Positions 58,650 through 64,000 of a DNA stretch of 64,000 bases are shown here, piece after piece. A model generated the notes under the pieces. It had not been told where the DNA came from. It ran no database searches and worked only from the letters and a program-made list of their open reading frames with translations. The number at the start of each line of letters is the position of its first letter. Position 1 is the stretch's first letter. This stretch comes from Phycomyces nitens (taxonomy: Eukaryota; Mucoromycota; Mucoromycetes; Mucorales; Phycomycetaceae): assembly GCA_022702545.1 (NCBI GenBank), contig JAHRBC010000006.1, positions 3,058,501 through 3,122,500 on the forward strand, written 5' to 3'. The position numbers and the translations under genes are program-made.

Positions 58650-59619
58650 TGTATTTGTCCAAGTGTATGGTTGAGGAAGATGAAAACTTTGTTGAGAATC
58701 CTTGGGTTTTCCGAGAATTTATATGTGTGTATGAAATTGCTAACAGTGTATCACTATAGAGAATTATGAGGTTTTTTTTTGCAGAGTGATTGAAGCAGGG
58801 GTTTGACTAGATACCCTCTCTCTTTATTCTGTTTTTTTTTTAAAAAAAAATTCCTTGTAATGTATTTCAATTCTTTGGTGCTGTGGGCAAAGCCAAAGGA
58901 CATGCATCTATGGTGGGAATTATCTTGAGTTCCTCCTAAATTTAAGAGATATATCAATTGGAAAGTATTTAGCAATGTTAAGACAAGTATGTTTATAGCT
59001 AAAATTTGTAAAAAATTTATAAAAAAAAACTCACAAAAATAAGCTGCGTATTTATAATGACACGTAAGGTACTTGAGTTGGGCAAAGTAACTAGTTACGG
59101 GACTATTATGAGGAAGAACGATCAAGTTATCTAGTGTTTATGGCCGGGTTACTAGCTAGCAATGGTTATTATTCCAATTGGAGGCGTGGTAACGAGGGAC
59201 AATAAACTACTGTTAAGAGGATGCGTTCTCAAGACAATAGAGCTGCACTCAGTAAGAATTGGGATGCGTCAAATAATATTTATGACTAGGCGTATGGGGA
59301 TGAGAATCAGTTGTCAAAATATAGAAAATAGGAAAAGTGTTTTTAACGAGGTAAAAGAGTTGTCTTTATTATTCTTCACCAAACTTCCTCTGTTATGGCC
59401 TCCTCTGCCTTCGCACCTATTCATCTACTTCTCCTTCTTCGTACTCCGCCCTACTTCGCCTGGCCTTTTGCTTCAAGGTGGCGGCCACCAACCACCACGC
59501 CCACCGTATCAAGGGGGCGATACATTATTTTGGTAAAGTAACCCAGCAGACACTATAGACATTATTACCATAAATGGCAAGCAAAGAGTTGCACGTATCT
59601 CTTAATTTTCTATACACTA
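58650..59619. other. Intergenic, no gene seen
   Basis: 3' flank of the MAPKKK. A perfect 12-bp palindrome GTAACTAGTTAC lies at about 59087-59098, and related GTTAC/GTAAC words recur at 59150 and 59535, which hints at a small decayed element. The 124-codon frame at 59162-59536 lacks protein-like signals. Confidence 0.45.
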
Positions 59620-61579
59620 CTGGTTTTTTACTTAGAATTGTCGCACTTGAGGAGCTTTATTGTCGCATCGGAGAATCTTTATTGTCGCACTTGAGGATCT
59701 TTATTGACGCACTTTCCAATAGCTATTAGCAGTGGTCATTTTTGAAAAAAAAAAATCAAATGATAAAAATTGTAACAAAATATATTTATTTAAAGCCTGT
59801 CTTCACGGGTTAGACACTTAGGAAAAAAATCCAGGCTATGTCTAATCCATCCTTGACAATCTTCTTCAGTTATAGCATCATAAGAAGCACTTATCCTGCT
59901 CAAGGGCTCATCATGGTTAAGAAGTTTGTGCGTCTTGACTCCGTTTTTCAGCTTGCTGAAAAATTCCTCCATTGGGTTAAGGAATGGAGACCAGGGTGGC
60001 AAACGAACAGGAACAAAACCAGCATCTCTTATCAATTGTTCTGATTGTGTGTTGTGGATAGGAGCATTATCAAAAACGATGTACTGGGTCTCAGCAAGAT
60101 TTTTTCTTTGAATCAAACGAATCAAGTCTTCGATGAAATCTTGGAAATGGTTGGCATTGTTTGATTCAGTGAAGTTCTATGATCAATCAAAATACATTAA
60201 GCCATATAGAAAATGATATGTAGTATTTATGCTTAAGCTTACATGTCGTGCCAACGACTCCACCCCTCTATGGCTGATTGCACCAAATATTGTCACATTT
60301 TTGGCTTTGGTGCTGGTGGGAACTGTAATCCTGGCCGGGGAATTCTTTTTTGATCATGCTTGTGTGCGGTTGATATGAAGGTTGAATCCTGCCTCATCAA
60401 CAAAGATACAATTGCGATTGTATATTATTGCACCTTCTGATACAATCTTCGTCACATATTCGAAGCACATCCGCTTCACCTCCTCGTCATTTCTGCGCAT
60501 ACAGTATATTTCGGCTTTCTTCAGCGTGAAGCTCAGCTTCTGCACGATTGTCTTGTGCATTGCTGACACAGACAATGCTTCGGGAAAATCTCCAGGGAAT
60601 TCCTGCTGCAATCTATGAGATAACTCCAAAAGAGTCGTCTCACTCTTTTCTTCAATGGCTTGCTCCAGGTAAGTAAGGTGCTGCTCTTGTACTTTTGAGG
60701 GAGCAGTCCTTCCTCTTTTTTTCAATACAGGCATTCCACCAGGGCTGTCCTCGATGCGCTTAACCCATCTGCGCATTGTTCCCTCAGACATGCCAATTGT
60801 TTTGGAAGCCTGTCTTATACTTTGGCCAGAGTTGATATATGCATTTATAAAGATGTCCAGCAGTTCTTGGGTGAGTTTCTTATATGGTTTTTTGGTCGAT
60901 TTTTCTCGAGAATCTATTAAATATACATTAAGTAAATATAGTCAATAATTATAAGAACTACTTGGAGACATGCTTTATAAATTTTGATAATTTACCAGTA
61001 TTAATCTCAGGAGTGTTCATTAGCTTGTTATTGTTTGCTTCGGTGTTGTTCATTGTTGACAATATTGCAGTAAATAATTGATAGAAGAAAAATCTATAAT
61101 GTTACTCTATATATACTACTTTCTGGGTATTACAAGTATTTAAATAAAGAGATAGTACAGTCAAGATTACAAAATAAACAATCTTAAAAAGAGCATAGTA
61201 ATATTAAAACAAACAAGCGCTTTTCTAATTGAAAAGTGTGTTGTTTTGTATAACATAGTACCTAGCAAAACAAACCCCCTATTTTTTAAATTGAAAATGG
61301 TATTATCTTGTATAACATAGTACTTAACAAAATAAATCTTCTTTTCAATTAACAGTACTAATGCCATCTTTTAGAATAGCAAGGAACAAAAGCAAGAAAT
61401 ATTTAGGACTCAAAGGTAGCATGAGCTTTCTGAATAGGTTGATTTTTTATATCCTTATTTTCTCCACTGCTAATAGCTATTGGAAAGTGCGTCAATAAAG
61501 ATCCTCAAGTGCGACAATAAAGCTCCTCAAGTGCGACAATTAATTTTCTCAAGTGCGACAATTCTAAGTAAAAAACCAG
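59620..61579. mobile_element. IS630/Tc1-type element with long inverted repeats and TA duplication
   Basis: The ends are inverted repeats of about 115-120 bp (59620-59735 and 61465-61579), beginning CTGGTTTTTTACTTAGAATT and flanked by TA (59618-59619 and 61580-61581). Each arm contains tandem units of about 22 bp around TTGTCGCACTTGAGGA, three on the left and four on the right. The arms are nearly identical apart from the number of units, so the element is young. A transposase gene with introns lies inside on the minus strand. Confidence 0.92.
59790..61053 (-). pseudogene. IS630/Tc1-type transposase, two introns and one nonsense codon
   Basis: The model is 61053-60996, 60913-60243 and 60176-59790, with GT-AG introns of 82 and 66 nt that keep the frame. 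The N-terminus has a helix-turn-helix (SIRQASKTIGMSEGTMRRWV), and the catalytic residues are in IFVDEAGFN, IVFDNAPIHN and LNPMEEFF, with 33 or 34 residues between the second Asp and the Glu. A TGA at 60354-60356 follows RTQA where these proteins have Trp (RTxAW), and the frame goes on without other damage. One point mutation therefore seems to be the only break. The end repeats are intact, so it could still be moved by an active relative. Confidence 0.9.
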
Positions 61580-61581
61580 TA

Positions 61582-62158
61582 GATGAGGGCATAAGAGTGT
61601 ACTAGTCAAGAAATTGACCTACCAATTTTGCCCTCATCAAAACTTTTGGCAAAAAGGTCTATATTGGTTATTTAACTAATTGTTTAGCTATATATTCTTG
61701 CTATGGCAAGAAATTAGCATAACATGGTTGACTGAAGCTTTGGCTTCATAATATCAAGACTCTAATTTATTAGATGTTTTGAAATGTTGGAATACATGTG
61801 TATTACTGGTCTTTGGCAAAAATTATTTTTTTGAATCAATTTGGCTAAAAATTTTCTGAAAAAAATAATAATTTTTATTATTGGTTTCAAGAATATAATA
61901 TCCATATAGCTGTGAATTGATAAAAGTTTTACTTTTAGCTAATTGCAGTAGAAAAATGGCAGAAGTGGCAATAAGGATAACTTTTGACGAAAAATGGCTT
62001 TGTAAAAAGCTATTAAAGTAGTCAATTGCTTTTTAACGTTGGAAACAACATAAATTGGTAGGTAGGTTTATTACTGAATGTATTATGGCAATACTCTAGT
62101 ATAAAACCTAGCCTTCACAGGTATTAATTTTATTATTACTTGTACCAAACTTTGTAGT
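61582..62158. other. AT-rich DNA upstream of the 18S sequence
   Basis: If this is a real rDNA unit, this holds the end of the spacer and the external transcribed spacer. No promoter or repeat typical of an rDNA spacer is recognisable, and the transposon sits within 0.6 kb. Confidence 0.4.
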
Positions 62159-63300
62159 TACCTGGTTGATCCTGCCAGTAGTCATATGCTTGTCTCAAAG
62201 ATTAAGCCATGCATGTCTAAGTACAAACAATTTTTTTACTGTGAAACTGCGAATGGCTCATTAAATCAGTTATGATCTACATGACAATTCATTACTACTT
62301 GGATAACCGTGGTAATTCTAGAGCTAATACATGCAACAAAAGCCTCGACTTTGGAAGGGGTGCACTTATTAGGTAAAAGCCAACCTGGTGTTAAAGCCAG
62401 TTTTTTGGTGATTCATAATAATTCAAAGATGATCGCACAGCACTATTTTTTGGGCGACGGTTTATTTGATTTTCTGCCCTATCAGGTTAGGATTATAAGA
62501 TAGAGGCTTACATTGCCTACTACGGGTAACGGGGAATTAGGGTTCGATTCCGGAGAGGGAGCCTGAGAAACGGCTACCACATCCAAGGAAGGCAGCAGGC
62601 GCGCAAATTACCCAATCCCAATTCGGGGAGGTAGTGACAATAAATAACAATGCAGGGCCTTTTAGGTCTTGCAAATGGAATGAGTACAATTTAAATCCCT
62701 TAACGAGGATCTATTGGAGGGCAAGTCTGGTGCCAGCAGCCGCGGTAATTCCAGCTCCAAGAGCGTATATTAAAGTTGTTGCAGTTAAAACGTCCGTAGT
62801 CGAATAGTAGCCTTTGGCTAGGTGACTTGGTCTTCATTGGCTTAGTTCACCTTAGTCATGGCTCTCATGTTTGGTACTGTCTGGTTGGCTTCAGTTAGTC
62901 AGATACAAAGCCAAACAAATCATCATGAGCGAATCAGAGTGTTTAAAGCAGGTTATAAATAAGCCTGAATGTGTTAGCATGGAATAATGAAATAAGACAT
63001 GGCTCTATATTTCGTTGGTTTTCAAGAGACCATTGTAATGATAAATAGGAACGGTTGGGGGGATTTGTATTTGGTTGCTAGAGGCGAAATTCTTGGATTA
63101 ACCAAAGACAAACTACTGCGAAGGCATTTCACCCAGGACGTTTTCATTGATCAAGGTCGAAAGTTAAGGGATCGAAAACGATTAGGTACCGTTGTAGTCT
63201 TAACAGCAAACTATGCCGACTAGATTTTGGATAAGTTTATTTTGGCTTATTCAGAGTCTTAGCAAAAGCAAAGTTTTTGGGTTCTGGGGGGAGTATGGGA

Positions 63301-63335
<35 letters not shown>

Positions 63336-63993
63336 TACCACCAGGAGTGGAGCCTGCGGCTTAATTTGACTCAATGCGAGGAAACTCGCCAGGTCCAGAC
63401 ATAAGAAAGATTGACAGATTGAAAAATCTTTTTCAGATTTTATGGGTGGTGGTGCATGGCCATTCTTTATGAGCTAATTTATTTAGTTCTGAAAAATATA
63501 AAAGATCTAAGCTTGGTAAATGAGCAGAGTAATATAATTGGGTTAAAGCTTTGGCTTATCTGTTCTTTTATTAAGAGCACCTGTGCTAAGCAGGATGAAA
63601 TTAGATAATAACAGGTCTGTGATGCCTTTAGATGTTCTGGGCTGCACGCGCGCTACACTGACATAGTCAATAAGTTTATAATCTTGGGTGAGAAGCTTGG
63701 GTATTCTGTTGAAACTATGTTGTGCTGGGGATTGAGCAATGTAAATATTGCTCATCAACGAGGAATTCCTAGTAAGCACAAGTTACCAACTTGTACTGAT
63801 TATGTCCCTGCCCTTTGTACATACCGCCCGTCGTTACTACCGATTAAATGGTTATTGCGAGAATGATATTGTGAGTGTTGAAAGCTGGTCGATGACAACC
63901 GGTTTTCAATGAGGCTAACTTCAAGCTTTGCTATTTAGAGGAAGTAAAACTCATAACAAGGTTTCCATAGGTGAACCTGTGGAAGGATTATTA
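62159..63993 (+). rRNA. 18S (small subunit) ribosomal RNA gene, probably a decayed copy
   Basis: The sequence starts with the universal TACCTGGTTGATCCTGCCAG and includes GTGCCAGCAGCCGCGGTAAT and TTGACGGAAGGG. It ends at GGAAGGATTATTA, about 1,835 bp, so it is complete. The first half keeps conserved blocks well. The second half differs at positions that are almost invariant: GTACATACCGCCC (normally GTACACACCGCCC), ACTCATAACAAGG (normally GTCGTAACAAGG), CCTGTGGAAGGATTATTA (normally CCTGCGGAAGGATCATTA), and heavy loss around 63456-63520, where TTAATTCCGATAACGAACG is expected. Most changes are C to T or G to A. I infer a pseudogene or a silenced unit; a truly divergent lineage cannot be excluded. 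Confidence 0.9.
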
Positions 63994-64000
63994 CCATGTA
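63994..64000 (+). other. Start of ITS1, cut by the window edge
   Basis: Seven bases follow the 18S 3' end. Confidence 0.5.

Noticed and set aside
59162..59536. 124-codon open frame in the spacer after the MAPKKK
   Set aside because: No recognisable motif; Pro/Leu-rich end reflects a CT-rich stretch. Kept only as spacer.

Overview
This window is nuclear DNA of an early-diverging filamentous fungus. The AT-rich sequence, the short 48-110 nt introns, the gene families (a Ssk2-type MAPKKK, a Kre9/KNH wall protein, a DUF1752 GATA factor) and a eukaryotic 18S rRNA gene at the right edge all fit, and Mucoromycota is the most likely phylum. The species cannot be named from the window. Exon joins below were made by reading splice sites and checking that the frame continues. 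They are models without transcript support.

Layout. Positions 1 to about 8.8 kb are nested transposons: a LINE fragment, a MITE-like inverted-repeat element, a nearly full-length but dead LINE, a dead Tc1/mariner element, and a second MITE carrying a LINE tail. A serine-rich membrane protein gene follows at 9.1-12.3 kb. From 13 to 20 kb there is a Plavaka/CACTA-like transposase remnant, another dead Tc1 copy, a LINE ORF1 remnant and a very old Tc1 relic. From 20.7 to 43.4 kb genes are close together: an RWDD2-like protein divergent from Vps33, then (after a Tc1-like remnant at 25.3-27 kb) a two-finger GATA factor, an ELMO-domain protein, a putative UBZ/SIM/AT-hook protein, a secreted Kre9/KNH-like protein with His/Trp/acidic repeats, SmF, a reticulon and RuvB-like 1. 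After about 2.8 kb without a convincing gene comes an SH3-SAM-PH-CH Boi-type scaffold (46.2-49.2 kb), a mosaic MITE/LINE element (51.1-52.0 kb), the Ssk2-type MAPKKK (54.4-58.6 kb), an IS630/Tc1 element with long inverted repeats (59.6-61.6 kb) and an 18S rRNA sequence (62.16-63.99 kb).

The host genes do not form a pathway cluster; they are housekeeping and signalling genes. Vps33 acts in endolysosomal fusion, SmF in splicing, RVB1 in chromatin remodelling and snoRNP assembly, the reticulon in ER shape, Boi in polarity and Ssk2 in stress signalling. Several pairs are divergent over short spacers (RWDD2/VPS33, ELMO/UBZ, reticulon/RVB1), so shared promoters are likely.

The most interesting theme is decay of repeated DNA. 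Nearly every transposase or reverse transcriptase is broken by stops where a Trp (TGG) or Gln (CAA) codon is expected, and the 18S copy has C-to-T and G-to-A changes at positions normally invariant in ribosomes. This looks like a cytosine-deamination or RIP-like process and can be tested by computation. No CRISPR array, tRNA gene or bacterial-type operon was seen.
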